Positions 42,082 through 51,932 of a stretch of 64,000 nt of DNA are shown piece by piece. Origin of the DNA: Roseibacillus ishigakijimensis. GTDB taxonomy: Bacteria > Verrucomicrobiota > Verrucomicrobiia > Verrucomicrobiales > Akkermansiaceae. The stretch spans positions 1-64,000 of the forward strand of contig NZ_JAENIO010000011.1 of assembly GCF_016595415.1 (NCBI RefSeq). Direction: 5' to 3'. Below the pieces are notes generated by a model. It was not told the DNA's origin, ran no database searches, and saw only the letters and a program-made list of their open reading frames with translations. Position numbers and translations under genes: made by a program. Every line of letters begins with the position of its first letter. Within the stretch, counting starts at the first letter, position 1.

Positions 42082-42333
42082 GGTAAGAACGCGGCCGGAG
42101 GTGAAACCTCCATTGGCGGAGTAAGTCTCAAGATTCTTATCGTGAGTTCTCCACGTCATTTTTTGGAGTCCTCCCGACGCCCTTGCGTAAACCTTAGTCG
42201 TAGTTGAATTAGTAATCAAATTTTATAATTATTAGCAAAATTTTCCCGGTAATCATTGATGAAATTATTGCAAAGTTGTTGATATAAATAGAAAAGTTCC
42301 TAATGTAGCTTGACAAATAGTGGTTAAAAACAG

Positions 42334-43977
42334 ATGAAGCCGCGTCCTCCGATGGCACGCATAATGACCTTGCGATTCCATAGTTTGCTTTTTCTGCCGC
42401 TCTGCCTCACACAGGTTTGGGGTCAAGACGAGAACCCGGTCGACGGGCAGCAGGCCGGTTTGCCGATTGAAGAAGTGGCTGTCGTTTCCTCTTCCGCTCA
42501 GGCAGAAGGGGTGGAGCTGCCTCTGGAGGAGTATCTCCAAATTTCATCATTGCAGAGCGAGTCAGGCGAGCTTGCCACCCATGCAGTGCCGCCGCCCTCC
42601 GTTTTGCCCGAGGAGGTTTCCGTTCAAGAGGCTCTTGCTGGAGAAGAAACCTCAGGGGAGGGCGGGCGTCTCCCGGAACCGGTGCACAGCCTTGATTCGG
42701 AAGTTATTCTTCCCCTTGAAGGCGGGCCAGTCAGTCAGAAAAGGCCTCTCACCTTCGAAGAGGCCGAGCGAGCCGAGGAAGATTTTTCTTTCGATGAGTT
42801 TGAAAAGGTGGAGGTGAGCTTGGCCACGGTCTTTGAGTACGACACGAATCTGCTCTTGAGTGAAGAGGATGAAGTGCAGGCTACTTCCTTTTCTATTAGC
42901 CCGACTCTTCGTTATCTTTCCGCTCCCGAGGGAGGGGCATTGTGGATTGGGAAGTTTACTTATACTCCCACTGCGCAGTTATTCTTTGAGGACTCCGATT
43001 ATAACAGCGTGGATCATCTTGCGGGCGTGGGGCTGTCCTATAGCGGCGCGGTGATCGAGTTGAATACTCTCGCTGGTTACCGGGAAAAAACAGATAGCGA
43101 TCGGTTTGAGGGGGGACGGGTTGAAGACCGTTTGCTCACCTTCGCTCTCGATACGGAATATTATCTCTCCGAGAAGACCGCTTTGGTGGCGGAGTTTGCT
43201 TACGGAAGCTTTCGCGACGATCGCGCCAATTCGCGCGAAGCCGATAGTGTGATCGCGTCATTGACCGGCTATTGGAGCTTCACCCCACTCGTGCGCTTGG
43301 GACCTTCCATTCGCTACGGCTCGAGCGATTCCGATAATTTTGGTCGCACCACGGCAGTGGCGGCTTTGTTGCGCGGCCAGTATGAATTGAGCGAAGTGGT
43401 GCGACTGGGCTCCTTCCTTGGAGTCGAGCGCAGTGACAAGGATTTCGACGATTCCAGTGACACTGCTTTCACCTTTGGGGTTGATTTTCTCTACGAAGAT
43501 CCTCTCTTGCCTTGGTCGCTCTCAGGAGAGTGGGCCCTCCAGTCGGTGCAGCGCTTGAATTCGCTCAGCACCCGGCTCGGCGGCGGCGAGTCCCGTTGGG
43601 GAGGTCGCTTGCAGGCCAACTACCAGTGGACCGACTTCACTCGCTTCTCTCTTTCTCTTCTCTATCAGCCCATCCCCGACCCCGGAGGAAGCCGCTATTC
43701 GGTCAACGATTTGTCTTTCTCCATTGGGGGGCAACACGATTTCGGCGATTCCCTCGTTGGCCTTCGCTACTACCACACTCTCTCCCAGTATGAAGCCTTG
43801 CAGGGTTTCGGTCCGACTCCTGACGACCAGTCCCTTTCGGGGGTTCGCTTTTCCTACGAACGGAAAATGTTCGACGATCTCTTCCGACTTGGCAGCTATC
43901 TTGCTTATAGCTCTGGTGATGGTCAAACCTCCTGGAGTCGTAATCAAATTGGTGTAACTTTCGATTATGCCTTTTAG
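42334..43977 (+). CDS. Outer-membrane beta-barrel protein of the exopolysaccharide locus (BBP2/EpsL-like)
   Basis: 547 residues. Signal peptide about 1-30 (ends QVWG; starts at 42352 or 42364 are also possible). An acidic, Pro/Glu-rich spacer covers about 31-165. From about 170 the sequence alternates polar and hydrophobic residues with many Tyr/Phe/Ser (FEYDTNLLLSEEDEVQ, LRYLSAPEGG, YEASYLAY-like end), as in 14-18-stranded barrels of the BBP2 type. Such proteins are often encoded beside exopolysaccharide export genes and PEP-CTERM systems. First gene of the locus; probably a channel or anchor in the outer membrane. Confidence 0.7.
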   Translation: MKPRPPMARIMTLRFHSLLFLPLCLTQVWGQDENPVDGQQAGLPIEEVAVVSSSAQAEGVELPLEEYLQISSLQSESGELATHAVPPPSVLPEEVSVQEALAGEETSGEGGRLPEPVHSLDSEVILPLEGGPVSQKRPLTFEEAERAEEDFSFDEFEKVEVSLATVFEYDTNLLLSEEDEVQATSFSISPTLRYLSAPEGGALWIGKFTYTPTAQLFFEDSDYNSVDHLAGVGLSYSGAVIELNTLAGYREKTDSDRFEGGRVEDRLLTFALDTEYYLSEKTALVAEFAYGSFRDDRANSREADSVIASLTGYWSFTPLVRLGPSIRYGSSDSDNFGRTTAVAALLRGQYELSEVVRLGSFLGVERSDKDFDDSSDTAFTFGVDFLYEDPLLPWSLSGEWALQSVQRLNSLSTRLGGGESRWGGRLQANYQWTDFTRFSLSLLYQPIPDPGGSRYSVNDLSFSIGGQHDFGDSLVGLRYYHTLSQYEALQGFGPTPDDQSLSGVRFSYERKMFDDLFRLGSYLAYSSGDGQTSWSRNQIGVTFDYAF

Positions 43978-44009
43978 TCTTTATCGGTTGATTAGTGGTA
44001 ATAAAAAAT

Positions 44010-45077
44010 ATGAAGACTCTTATTTTCTTTTTCAGTTTTATGATGGGTCTCCCGCTTAGCTTGCTTGGCCAGGACTCCAATGGTGAAGCCTATCTTCTGA
44101 AAGGGAATGATGAAGTCCGGCTCAACGTCTTCGGCGAGCCCGACATGAGCCGTGAAGTGCGCCTCACGGCCACCGGAGAAGCTTCCCTCCCCTTGTTGGG
44201 CTCGGTCAAACTGGGCGGGATGAGCCTAGGGGCTGCAGAGGAGCGTGTGGCCGAGCTTTATCGCGGCGATTACCTGGTCGAGCCACGAATCAGCATCAAC
44301 CTTCTCAATGCGGCCAGTGAGCGCGTGATGGTGATGGGTGCCGTTCTCAACCCCGGCTCGGTGGAAATCCCCGCCAATACCACTCTGGACCTCGTCAGCG
44401 CCCTGGGTTCGGCCGGTGGCTTCACCGCCCAAGCGCAGCCCGAAAAGATCGAGCTCGTCCGGGGCTCGCAATCCTTCGTCTATGGCTTTGCCCAACTGGG
44501 AGCGGCTGATTCCAATCCCATCATGCTCAAGCATGGCGACATCATCAACGTTCCCACCAACCCCTTTGTGAACAAGTCCGTGACCATCGTGGGCGAGGTG
44601 GAGGCTCCCGGCGAACGCCCTTACCCGACTTCCGGCACCCTCGAACTCCAGACCCTCATTGGCTTGGCACAAGGAGTCACCGAAGAGGCCGATGTCAATC
44701 TGATCAAACTCAAGCGCGCCGATCGCGTCATCCGTCTCAGCCTTCCTTCCGATTCCGCCTTCCCCATCCTCCCTGGCGACGTCGTGACCGTGGCCGAAAG
44801 CCAGTATGTCGATGAGTTCGTCACCATCCTCGGCGAAGTGGGCCGACCCGGTCCGGTGGCCTTCCCCAAGGACGGCAAGCTCGACCTTCTCACCGCACTT
44901 TCGCTGGCCGGTGGATTCGACCGCCTCGCCAATAAGAAACGCGTCGTGGTCAGCCGTCAGGTCAATGGCGTCAGCAAGGCGGTCCGCCTCGATGTCGCCG
45001 AGATGGAAGAAGGGCAGACCGGCCTCTTCTTCCTGCAGCCCGGCGATACCGTCACCATCCCTGTCCGGCGCTTCTAA
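44010..45077 (+). CDS. Polysaccharide export protein (Wza-like, SLBB)
   Basis: 355 residues from the ATG at 44010. Signal peptide about 1-20. A Poly_export domain follows (NDEVRLNVFGEPDMSREVRL, about 30-105), then two SLBB domains (ERVMVMGAVLNPGSVEIP and KSVTIVGEVEAPGERPYP), a third-like repeat (EFVTILGEVGRPGPVAFP), and the ending PGDTVTIPVRRF. Wza-type proteins form the ring through which polysaccharide leaves the periplasm; some lack the lipid anchor, as here (no lipobox). It lies between the barrel gene and the Wzc-like gene. Confidence 0.92.
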   Translation: MKTLIFFFSFMMGLPLSLLGQDSNGEAYLLKGNDEVRLNVFGEPDMSREVRLTATGEASLPLLGSVKLGGMSLGAAEERVAELYRGDYLVEPRISINLLNAASERVMVMGAVLNPGSVEIPANTTLDLVSALGSAGGFTAQAQPEKIELVRGSQSFVYGFAQLGAADSNPIMLKHGDIINVPTNPFVNKSVTIVGEVEAPGERPYPTSGTLELQTLIGLAQGVTEEADVNLIKLKRADRVIRLSLPSDSAFPILPGDVVTVAESQYVDEFVTILGEVGRPGPVAFPKDGKLDLLTALSLAGGFDRLANKKRVVVSRQVNGVSKAVRLDVAEMEEGQTGLFFLQPGDTVTIPVRRF

Positions 45078-45131
45078 GCCTCCCTTCTTCCCGTCGCTCC
45101 CTTCCCAACAACCCCCTCCCAATCCATCCCA

Positions 45132-47219
45132 ATGTCAAATCGCAGCCGCGCCCGCCAGTTTGAAAATCGTAAAGAGCTCCTCGATGATTCTCGCGAGGCT
45201 TACGAAGACGAATTCACTGGTGGAGAAGGTATTCTTAATCTCCGTGACTTGGTCGAACGCCTCTTGGTTCGTTGGCCCTGGATTCTCCTCTGCACTCTGA
45301 TTGGGCTTTCCATCGGCTTCTTTCTCATCTGGCGCGCCAGCCCCCAATTCGAATCAACCACCACCGTCCTCGTTCGCGACAACAATGCCGGATTGCTGGG
45401 CGATCGCGATAGTGCGGACTTCGATTTGCAAAAGGAGGAGGCCCTCGAGACCATTCGCGCCAGTTTCACTACCCTTGAGCTCTGCCAGGCCGTGATGACG
45501 GCTCCCGAAATCCAAAAGGAACGCAATCTCATCCCCGCCGGTCCCAAGGAGCTCCCCCTCATTGGCAATCCCGACGCTGAGCCTCCCTCCATTTCCGATT
45601 TCACCGAGGAAGAATTGGCTGAAATGCTGCAGGATTGGCTCACGGTGGAAGTGCGCCGCAACACCCGCCTCATCGATATCACCATCAACCACGAAGACCC
45701 GGATGTCGCCCGCCACCTCGCCAACGAGTTCGTGACCCAGTATCTCGCCATGCGTTCCGATAAGAAGGCGAGCCGCTCCCAGGACAACCTCACCTATCTC
45801 ATGGGCGAGTCCAACCGCGTCAAGAGCGACCTCCAGCAAGCCCAGAACGTCCTCGCCAGTTACAATACCCCTCTCGAATATGAGGAAGCCCTGCGCGAGG
45901 CCGAGACCGAGGTGGCGACCCTGGCCCTCCGCTACGGCCCCCTCCATCCCAAAATGAAGGAAGCCCAGGGCAACTTGGAGAATTCCCGCCTCAAGCTCCG
46001 TGCCGCCCTCCTCAAAGCCATCAACAACCCCATCGATGCCGAATACTGGCAACCCTACCTTGTGGGCGACAAAAGCGAACTCGCCGATACCGAGTCTCTC
46101 AACGAATTCCGCGACCTTTTCGTGGCGCGCCGCACCGTCTTGGAAAGCGAAATTGCCAGCCAGAACTCTCTCTACTCGACTCTCCTGGCCCAGATGGAAA
46201 CTCTCGAACTCGGCGTTGATACCAGCGAGGCAGAGGTCTCCGTCCACTCCGTTGCCCGCGAGGGTGTGCAAGTCGCTCCCCGCAAAAGCCTCATGCTTGC
46301 CGGAGGACTCATGTTCGGTGGTGCCATGGGCCTGGCCTTGGCTTTCCTCCTCCAGTTGCTCGACAACAAATTTCACAAGCCCGATGACCTCGAGTCCCAA
46401 TTCGGGGTTCCCGTCATCGCCGCCATCACCAAGCTCGAGGACAAGATGGTCGCCGACAAAGCCACTGCCGGGCATTCCCTCCAGGATGGTCTCGACAAGC
46501 GCCTCCTCTTCCTCAACGACGACACCAAAGAGAACTACCTCGAGATGTTCCGCGTGCTGCGGGCCTCCATCCTCTTGCTGGGCTCGGGTGATCAGCGTAA
46601 AATCACCAGCGTGCTCTCGGCCGGTCCCTCTGAGGGAAAAAGCTTCGTCGCTGCCAACCTCGCCAGCGCTTTCGCCCAGCAGGGCCAAAAGACCCTCCTG
46701 GTGGACTTCGACCTTCGCAAGCCCTCCCTCCACAAACTGTTCCGCCAGGATCGCAAAGAGCATCCTGGCCTGGTCGACTATCTCGCCGAGGTCAACTCCC
46801 TCGAAGAGTCGATTCAAGAAGCTCCTATTCACCCCAATCTCGACCTCCTCCTCACTGGCTCCAAGGCCCCCAGTCCGGGCGAACTCCTGAGCCAGGACAA
46901 ACTCAAGAAGTTTTTGGCCGAAATCGGCTCTCGCTACGACCGCATCGTCATCGATACCGCCCCCATTCTCCCCGTTCCCGATACCCGCCTGCTCGCTCCC
47001 CTCGTGGACAACCGCCTCTTCGTGGTGCGTGCCGACCAGGCCACCCGTGGCGGCGTTTCCAGCGCCCTCAAGACTCTCGAACAAACCGGCTCCACCCCCC
47101 ACGGCTTCGTCCTCAACGGCTACGAAGAACGTCGTGGATTCGGTAAAAAAGGTTACTACGGCTACTACGCCTACGGCTATGGATCCAGCTACGGCGAGGT
47201 CTATGGAGAAGGGGAGTGA
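45132..47219 (+). CDS. Polysaccharide chain-length / tyrosine autokinase (Wzc-like)
   Basis: 695 residues. Wzz domain with one membrane helix near 49-68 and a second near 395. A long periplasmic coiled coil lies between (KSDLQQAQNVLASYNTPLEYEEA). The cytoplasmic kinase has Walker A SAGPSEGKS (about 494-502), Walker A' LLVDFDLRKPS (about 523) and Walker B RIVIDTAPI (about 604), ending in a Tyr-rich tail, YYGYYAYGYGSSYGEVYG, the autophosphorylation cluster. It controls chain length and export together with the Wza-like protein. The LMW phosphatase at 15023 could be a distant partner. Confidence 0.93.
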   Translation: MSNRSRARQFENRKELLDDSREAYEDEFTGGEGILNLRDLVERLLVRWPWILLCTLIGLSIGFFLIWRASPQFESTTTVLVRDNNAGLLGDRDSADFDLQKEEALETIRASFTTLELCQAVMTAPEIQKERNLIPAGPKELPLIGNPDAEPPSISDFTEEELAEMLQDWLTVEVRRNTRLIDITINHEDPDVARHLANEFVTQYLAMRSDKKASRSQDNLTYLMGESNRVKSDLQQAQNVLASYNTPLEYEEALREAETEVATLALRYGPLHPKMKEAQGNLENSRLKLRAALLKAINNPIDAEYWQPYLVGDKSELADTESLNEFRDLFVARRTVLESEIASQNSLYSTLLAQMETLELGVDTSEAEVSVHSVAREGVQVAPRKSLMLAGGLMFGGAMGLALAFLLQLLDNKFHKPDDLESQFGVPVIAAITKLEDKMVADKATAGHSLQDGLDKRLLFLNDDTKENYLEMFRVLRASILLLGSGDQRKITSVLSAGPSEGKSFVAANLASAFAQQGQKTLLVDFDLRKPSLHKLFRQDRKEHPGLVDYLAEVNSLEESIQEAPIHPNLDLLLTGSKAPSPGELLSQDKLKKFLAEIGSRYDRIVIDTAPILPVPDTRLLAPLVDNRLFVVRADQATRGGVSSALKTLEQTGSTPHGFVLNGYEERRGFGKKGYYGYYAYGYGSSYGEVYGEGE

Positions 47220-47401
47220 TTCCTTCTATACAGGTGTCCGAGCAGTACAAATTTTTTGGACAGAATCCGAATTTATCGGTAAGTGGAGGATGGGCTTAGT
47301 TACTGGTAGGTTTAATCAAGCTATACCACTGGCGGACGCGTGGAATTTGAGCATATTGAGGAAGAAATTCTTCGCAACTAAGAATACAGAGTATACTGAA
47401 G
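47220..47401. other. Junction between the GC-rich export genes and the AT-rich glycan genes
   Basis: 182 bases with no credible gene. The segment at about 47366-47402 reads TTCTTCGCAACTAAGAATAC followed by AGAGTATACTGAAGG. This resembles a widespread intergenic repeat of these bacteria (form ACTAAGACACAGAGGACACAGAG); I recognise it by memory only. Base composition changes abruptly here. Confidence 0.4.
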
Positions 47402-48685
47402 GTGAGAAAAATACGCCTTATTACGGATAGGAATTTTACGTTCCTAGCTGTTGCCCTAGGTAAGCTAATCTTAGCTATACGTCAGTTTTTAACAGTGCCG
47501 CTTCTAATCTCAGCATGGGGTGCCGAGAAATATGGAGAATGGCTTGTGATTTCAGCAATACCAACATTTATTCAATTATCAAATGTAGGTATTGGCACAT
47601 CGGCGGCTACAAGTATTGCGATTAGATCAACAAAGGAAGATGAAAAAAATGCTGTGACATTCACAACATCCGTCTTCAGCATTCTAATTGTTTTTACTGC
47701 AGTTATTTTACTAGTGTTAATAGTTTGTCCGTTTTTCCAATCAAAGGAAGATGACAGCTCAGAGAATATCGTAATAATCTGTTGTCTCTTATTTGCTGCT
47801 TTCGTAAGAATCCTTACACAGCCTATCCAAGGGTGGTGGAATTCTAAAAGAAAAGCCTACATCGGAATCATTCTAACACAAATATTCTTCATTGGGGAAA
47901 TTGGTTTATATTTGTTTGTCTGGCAAAATCAAACCACATCTGTGGATCTTGCAATCTATATTTTTTTATGGTCCATTATTTGGCTTTTCAGCTATTGTTC
48001 ATTGCTGAAGAAACAAAAGTTCAAGTTGTTCAATGTTAAATCATTTAGGTTGAAGGAAGTTAGAGCTTTAGTTGGAATCGGGGCTGGATATCAATTAAGT
48101 TCAGTTTGGCAAGCAGTGTTCTTTCAGGGTTCAATTCTAATGGCTAACGGACTATATGGGCCAATTGGAGCTTCAATGTGGGGTTCGTTACGTATTTTTA
48201 TTAGAGCAGGGCATCAAGCGATAGAGCTAATTAGCCAAACAATAAATCCTGAGATTCAAGTTATGACGTCGAATGGACAAAATGCCAAAGTTAAAAGATT
48301 AGTATTACGGTCTGCATATTTAGCATTTGCAGTGTCTCTAGTTATGTCTTTAATGTTTATCTTCGGTGGGCATCAATTATTTATTTATTGGACAGGAGGA
48401 AAATTTTATTTAGATAAGGTGACTTGGAATGTATTTGTCCTGTCACTTGTCCCTTTTTCAATTTGGTGGGTGATTGCTGAGTTTCAGAGGTCTATAGGGA
48501 AACCCTGGTTTGTAAATGTAACTGCTTCAATATGCTCTATCATTTTTCTTGTCTCGAGTGCAGCGTTTGAATTCTGGCTATTTGATGGTTTGATATCACT
48601 TTGCTATGGCGTGCTACTTTTTGAAATTTTGATGACTATTACTATAGTTTCATCAACGAGAAAATTATTCAGAGGTATGGTTTGA
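47402..48685 (+). CDS. Wzx-like polysaccharide flippase
   Basis: 427 residues from the GTG at 47402. About twelve membrane helices; the N terminus RNFTFLAVALGKLILAIRQFLTVPLLISAWGAEKYGEW is the MATE-like start of oligosaccharide flippases. It would move lipid-linked repeat units across the inner membrane. First gene of the AT-rich block; codon use (many AAA, ATT, TTA) differs from the upstream export genes, suggesting horizontal origin. The next gene follows after about 50 bases. Confidence 0.8.
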   Translation: MRKIRLITDRNFTFLAVALGKLILAIRQFLTVPLLISAWGAEKYGEWLVISAIPTFIQLSNVGIGTSAATSIAIRSTKEDEKNAVTFTTSVFSILIVFTAVILLVLIVCPFFQSKEDDSSENIVIICCLLFAAFVRILTQPIQGWWNSKRKAYIGIILTQIFFIGEIGLYLFVWQNQTTSVDLAIYIFLWSIIWLFSYCSLLKKQKFKLFNVKSFRLKEVRALVGIGAGYQLSSVWQAVFFQGSILMANGLYGPIGASMWGSLRIFIRAGHQAIELISQTINPEIQVMTSNGQNAKVKRLVLRSAYLAFAVSLVMSLMFIFGGHQLFIYWTGGKFYLDKVTWNVFVLSLVPFSIWWVIAEFQRSIGKPWFVNVTASICSIIFLVSSAAFEFWLFDGLISLCYGVLLFEILMTITIVSSTRKLFRGMV

Positions 48686-48737
48686 TACTGATGTTTGCGT
48701 GGTTTGACATTTTCTCGAATACCGCATAAAAATTATT

Positions 48738-49400
48738 ATGATTATTCTAAAATTGTTCCTAGTGTTCCTACCTTGGAAGATTAGATGTTTTCTGCTAAAT
48801 AGGTTGTTTGGATATACGGTAAGCTACAATGCTCGCATAGGCTTCTCATGGGTTTATCCAAGAAATGCCGTTTTGGCTGAGGGTGCGACTATTGGACATC
48901 TAAATTTTGTTGGGAATCTTGATCAGCTGAAAATGGATACCCGCTCTAGAATTGGGAGGGCGAATTGGATAACAGGATATTCAGTGGAGAAAAAAGAACA
49001 TTTTCAGCACGTATTGAAACGCAAGTCCCAGCTTATAATGGAAGAAGAATCGACTATTACTCGTAGTCATCACATTGACTGCACAGATCAAGTGAAATTG
49101 GGCAAGTATGCAACCATTGCTGGATATAGGAGTCAAATTCTTACGCATTCTATTTGCTTAAGGGAAAACCGTCAGGATTGTGCGCCGGTGGAAATTGGAT
49201 CCTATAGCTTTGTGGGCACAAATTGTGTGATCCTTGGGGGAGCCAAACTACCAAATAAATCAGCGCTTGGCGCAAGCAGTTTACTTAGGAAAAGCGAGCA
49301 GGGGCAACCCGGATTATACTCTGGTGTTCCCGCTATCAGAGTTACAGAATTAGACAGAGAATTTAAATATTTTAACAGAAGCAAAGGACGAGTAGATTAA
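48738..49400 (+). CDS. Left-handed beta-helix acyltransferase (hexapeptide repeat family)
   Basis: 220 residues. It starts with a short hydrophobic segment (MIILKLFLVFLPWKIRCFLL), then hexapeptide turns (NARIGFSWVYPRNAVLAEGATIGHLNFVGN, VEIGSYSFVGTNCVILGGAKLPNKSALGASSLL). The ending has the SGVPAIRV pattern common to sugar O-acetyltransferases. It probably acylates a sugar of the exopolysaccharide at the membrane. AT-rich like its neighbours. Confidence 0.75.
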   Translation: MIILKLFLVFLPWKIRCFLLNRLFGYTVSYNARIGFSWVYPRNAVLAEGATIGHLNFVGNLDQLKMDTRSRIGRANWITGYSVEKKEHFQHVLKRKSQLIMEEESTITRSHHIDCTDQVKLGKYATIAGYRSQILTHSICLRENRQDCAPVEIGSYSFVGTNCVILGGAKLPNKSALGASSLLRKSEQGQPGLYSGVPAIRVTELDREFKYFNRSKGRVD

Positions 49401-49559
49401 ATTTATAAACGGAAATTAATTAAATTAAATTATCATCTATAAATCCGTAATGTGTTCGATAAAATATTATATATGTATATAGGTCCCTAACGGAAAGCAA
49501 GTGTAAAATCAATCGTTCTGTCAGCTCTAATAGTCTAAAATTCTACTTTATTGGATAAA

Positions 49560-50456
49560 ATGATTGGTTTTGATATGGCAAGGCACTTTTTTGCGGTATG
49601 TGTAATTATCATGCATATGAATAGCTCGCATTTCAGTCATGATGCTAATACACTGCTTCGAGCGATCCAGGCCTACCTAGACGGCTGTGTTTTCGGATTC
49701 TTTATCATCTCTGGAATTTTTACCAAGTTCGACGGTAGATTCACAGATTTTTTCTGCACACAAATGCGGCGCTTACTGATCCCTTACTTTCTATTCGCTT
49801 GGTTTTATGGCCTCATTTTCGCACTGTTGGGGGAAACATCGATCCTGCGCGCTTTTATCGACGCGGTTCGGTTGGAGTCGATTGCAATGCAATTGTACTT
49901 TCTGCCTTTATTATTCTTCAGTCAATTGCTAGGATTTTTTTTGATGGTATTCAGGCAGAGGGCTCCTTATTTAAATTACATCGTGATCGTTATCTTGGCA
50001 TTCGCGTCAGTAATTACAGATAGCGACTACTCTACAGGGTTTCATTACAATCTTTTACCTATGTATGGTCTATCATTTTTTTTAGGAGTGTCTCTATCTC
50101 GCTTTCGGAATAATCTACGGAAATCTAAAGAGATGAAAATAGCTATTCTGATTTCTTTGGTAATAGGGTTCTTGGATGAAAGATTCTTCGACCTTGCATT
50201 TGCCGCAGTTGTCGTTCTCCTTTTCTCAGAGATCACAAATTTGTTCGGCAGGAAACGGTTACCTGGTTCGGGAGTGGTCTATCTTGCACACACGCCTTTG
50301 GTGAATTTTTCCATCGTAATTGTTTTGTTTAGATTTGGATTAGAAGAAGAGCTTGTTTTGTCCTTCTCGATCGTTTTGACTTATATCTTCTGCTGTCTTT
50401 GTGCGTATGTCGTTCTGAAGACGTTAGGCCCAATGAAATGGCTGGCCCTGGAATAA
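49560..50456 (+). CDS. Acyltransferase 3 family membrane protein
   Basis: 298 residues from the ATG at 49560 (a TTG at 49551 is three codons upstream). MIGFDMARHFFAVCVIIMHMNSSHFS carries the family's N-terminal helix with the Arg/His cluster. About ten membrane helices, with GCVFGFFIISGIFTKFDGRF and LAHTPLVNFSIVIVLFRFG near the end. The family transfers acyl groups (often acetyl) to exported glycans. Within the AT-rich polysaccharide block. Confidence 0.8.
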   Translation: MIGFDMARHFFAVCVIIMHMNSSHFSHDANTLLRAIQAYLDGCVFGFFIISGIFTKFDGRFTDFFCTQMRRLLIPYFLFAWFYGLIFALLGETSILRAFIDAVRLESIAMQLYFLPLLFFSQLLGFFLMVFRQRAPYLNYIVIVILAFASVITDSDYSTGFHYNLLPMYGLSFFLGVSLSRFRNNLRKSKEMKIAILISLVIGFLDERFFDLAFAAVVVLLFSEITNLFGRKRLPGSGVVYLAHTPLVNFSIVIVLFRFGLEEELVLSFSIVLTYIFCCLCAYVVLKTLGPMKWLALE

Positions 50457-50694
50457 TAAATATATTGTATTTTTAATTGATTGTGAGCATATGTATTGTA
50501 ATAAAGTTAATATGTGTTGAAATTTCCGCCGAATCAGTGAGCAGATGAAAAGTATTTGTAACCATTTTTAAAGGACACGTAGTGTCTCGTCTTTACTAAT
50601 CGCTGATACATAAATTGCATGGAATGCGTCATCTTAATTTGTGACCAAACGACCTAAAAATTATGCTACATAAATATTTACAAGGAGCGCAACT

Positions 50695-51870
50695 GTGAAA
50701 TCGAAAAAAAAACACATCATAGTCTATACTGCGCCGACAGTCGCACATCACTACCAATATGCTTCATCATTTGCAGAGTTAAATCTTCTAAAAGACTTTG
50801 TAACAGGGGCAACGAGGTTTAGCAGCAAGCAAAAAAATATAGACAGCAAGATTATTCCCTACAAGAGATCTCATAATATCTTCTCCGCTCTCAACGCCCT
50901 CGTTTTCCGATACGGTCTAGATTTCCTGAAGCCTTATACAAGATATTTAATGAGTCTTGAATTAGATATTGCAACAAGAAAATACTTGAAGGATGCTAAA
51001 ATAGTAATGATGTATTCTGGTTGTGGTGTGTATTCGATTCGTGAAGCTCGCAGAATGGGATGTAAATCTGTAGTCGAGGTAGTTTCCACGCACGTTAATG
51101 ATTATCTTGAGTGTTTGGAGAAGGAAGCAGACAGTTGTGGTATAAAACCTATCGGTATGCTAACCGCTCTGAAAGAGCGCATGATACTCGAATACCGAGA
51201 AGCGGATTATATTTTATGCGCTTCAAATGCAGTGAGAGATTCGTTGATCAACAATGGCATATCAGCTGAAAAAATTAGAATGGTGTCCTATCCAATGCCG
51301 CAATTCAAGAGGAAGAAAGTTGCGAATTTGGATGAAGATTCGAGAGGAAGTCAATTTAATGTATTATTCGTCGGTCAGATACATTATAGAAAAGGAATAA
51401 AGTATTTACTCGAGGGGTTTGTTGAAGCTCGGATTCAAAGTTCGTTGCTCAGGCTCGTTGGTCCACCAAGCAAAAGCTCAGGTGTCAATTTAAACCAGTT
51501 ACCGACCAATGTCGAATATCTCGGCAAGATGGGAGCAACGAAATTACAAGCTCAGTATGAATGGGCAGACGTTCTAGTTTTGCCGTCCGTAGAAGATGGA
51601 TTTGGTTTAGTTGTACTAGAGGCGATCTCCTATGGAGTTGTTCCTGTTGTCTCACGTGCAGCGGGATCGGCCGAAATTATAACTGACCGTGAAAACGGGA
51701 TCTTGATTGAACCTAGGTCCTCAGTTTCGATTGCGGTTGCATTAAAACTATTGGAAAATAAAGAATGCAGGAAAAGTCTGCAAAGAAATATAGATAGTCT
51801 AATTGACCAAATAAATGGCAAACCAAGTTTGTCTAAATCTCTTTCTGACTTAGTCGACAGCATCCTATAG
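50695..51870 (+). CDS. Glycosyltransferase family 1/4 (GT-B fold)
   Basis: 391 residues from the GTG at 50695, preceded by AAGGAG 8 bases upstream, a good ribosome-binding site. The GT-B C-terminal domain is evident: VLFVGQIHYRKGIKYLLEGF, LVLPSVEDGFGLVVLEAISYGVVPVVSRAAGSAEII with the E(x7)E nucleotide-binding pattern. The N-terminal half (VAHHYQYASSFAELNLLKD, VEVVSTHVNDYLE) is less conserved. It should add one sugar to the repeat unit; the donor is unknown. Confidence 0.85.
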   Translation: MKSKKKHIIVYTAPTVAHHYQYASSFAELNLLKDFVTGATRFSSKQKNIDSKIIPYKRSHNIFSALNALVFRYGLDFLKPYTRYLMSLELDIATRKYLKDAKIVMMYSGCGVYSIREARRMGCKSVVEVVSTHVNDYLECLEKEADSCGIKPIGMLTALKERMILEYREADYILCASNAVRDSLINNGISAEKIRMVSYPMPQFKRKKVANLDEDSRGSQFNVLFVGQIHYRKGIKYLLEGFVEARIQSSLLRLVGPPSKSSGVNLNQLPTNVEYLGKMGATKLQAQYEWADVLVLPSVEDGFGLVVLEAISYGVVPVVSRAAGSAEIITDRENGILIEPRSSVSIAVALKLLENKECRKSLQRNIDSLIDQINGKPSLSKSLSDLVDSIL

Positions 51871-51932
51871 TCTCGTGGAATAATACCAGGACAACTGAAT
51901 TAAATTACTGAGAGAATTCCCACATAGCCACG

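Noticed and set aside
45354-47102. Long - strand open frame opposite the Wzc-like gene
   Set aside because: The + strand gene has Walker motifs and the Tyr tail; the antisense frame is composition-driven.
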